A DNA stretch of 64,000 bases from Monosporascus cannonballus. Taxonomy: Eukaryota > Ascomycota > Sordariomycetes > Xylariales. Each line of letters opens with the position of its first letter. The stretch's first letter is position 1. The position numbers were made by a program, and so were the translations under genes. The stretch is from the NCBI GenBank assembly GCA_004154925.1, contig QJNS01000008.1, positions 62,001 to 126,000 on the forward strand, read 5' to 3'. Positions 63,592 to 64,000 of the stretch are shown one piece after another. Under the pieces are notes generated by a model. The model was given only the letters and a program-made list of their open reading frames with translations, searched no databases and was not told where the DNA came from.

Positions 63592-64000
63592 TCGGCAATT
63601 TATAACGGTTACGAATTATTTTATTGCCTACTGGTTTTGTTATTTTATGTTATCCGTTTATCGGTCGTATTAAGCCATTCTGCTATCCGTTATAATAATT
63701 AATTTTATTATTTTGTTACTACTTTATTCGCCCCGTTCCGTTTCTTAAACGAAATTTACGAACCCATACCTTTATTCTGCATACATTACCGTTACGATTT
63801 TTTAAATATTGACGCTGGTTCCTAATCCCGTCGTTACCGGAATTTAGCGGTTACTTTCTTTGCTTTTTCTTTTCTTTTTCCTTTTTTTTCGGCTTATTAT
63901 TACAGTACATATTACCGCTTATTTCGGTCCGTTATGCGGTTATAATAAAATTCGTACCTTAGTTTTTGCGTTAATGTTTCGCATATTGTTTTCGTATAAT
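63592..64000 (-). pseudogene. 3' part of a fourth telomere-linked RecQ-like helicase copy (window edge)
   Basis: The most legible helicase end. The minus strand at about 63,800-63,840 reads IPVTTGLGTSVNI (SF2 motif V, T-x-G-x-G-x-D/N-I). About 63,720-63,790 reads VMYAE, a former Gln, then RYGFVNFV and, after another former Gln, ETERGE (motif VI, Q-E-T-G-R-G-G-R in the family). Downstream is IIKLIIITDSRMA and FVTVINCR at about 63,595-63,620. The gene continues to the right outside the window. Its 3' end is missing: at about 63,565-63,592 it is fused to the upstream block of the next unit. Confidence 0.75.

Noticed and set aside
49299..64000. Tandem LTR retrotransposon or LINE as explanation for the right-hand array
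   Set aside because: No TG...CA direct LTR ends or RT motifs were seen. An initial YAD-like match (about 53,255) proved to be the YAD of the helicase between Walker A and DExH.

Overview
The window looks like a subtelomeric or AT-isochore segment of a filamentous ascomycete (Pezizomycotina). Most of it is extremely AT-rich. CpA/TpG is depleted and TpA enriched while CpG survives, and former Trp and Gln codons have become stops. This is the signature of repeat-induced point mutation (RIP). Only about 13.0-15.3 kb and 27.05-29.1 kb have normal fungal base composition. No tRNA, rRNA or CRISPR was seen. All coordinates were read by eye; no alignment or search was run.

Layout. 1-12,912: stacked Ty3/Gypsy chromovirus copies (a minus-strand copy cut by the window edge, and a full-length plus-strand copy sitting inside the LTR of an older element). 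12,913-15,333: a unique island with an intact HxxxD-type acyltransferase gene (13,383-14,828, minus) and the divergent first codons of a second gene. 15,334-27,047: a Ty1/Copia element, itself carrying a full-length minus-strand Gypsy element (16,515-22,803). 27,048-28,486: the rest of the second gene, a siderophore-type N5-hydroxyornithine acyltransferase (SidF/SidL-like). Its first 20 bases lie 11.7 kb away at 15,314-15,333, so the Copia insertion split it between codons 7 and 8, leaving a perfect GTTCA duplication. 29,100-49,298: a Gypsy element with two further complete Gypsy elements inserted in its gag region (TSDs CCCAG and CTTAG). 49,299-64,000: a head-to-tail array, period about 6.4-6.7 kb, of RIP-ruined minus-strand genes that I recognise from several RecQ motifs as telomere-linked-helicase-like genes.

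Main points. (1) The siderophore acyltransferase was split by a retrotransposon but its frame is still open on both sides. (2) The right 15 kb is a tandem array of decayed telomere-linked RecQ helicase genes, suggesting a present or former chromosome end. (3) The chromoviruses carry, antisense between the chromodomain and the 3' LTR, a small ORF whose six Cys/Tyr positions have exact Zn(II)2Cys6 spacing; most cysteines have become tyrosine, as RIP predicts. (4) The element joining the acyltransferase block to the helicase array has mismatched flanking 5-mers (AGAAG versus TTATT), so the two blocks may have been joined by recombination between elements.

The two acyltransferase genes were originally divergent neighbours sharing a promoter of about 0.5 kb. 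Everything else is repeat-derived and very probably silent.
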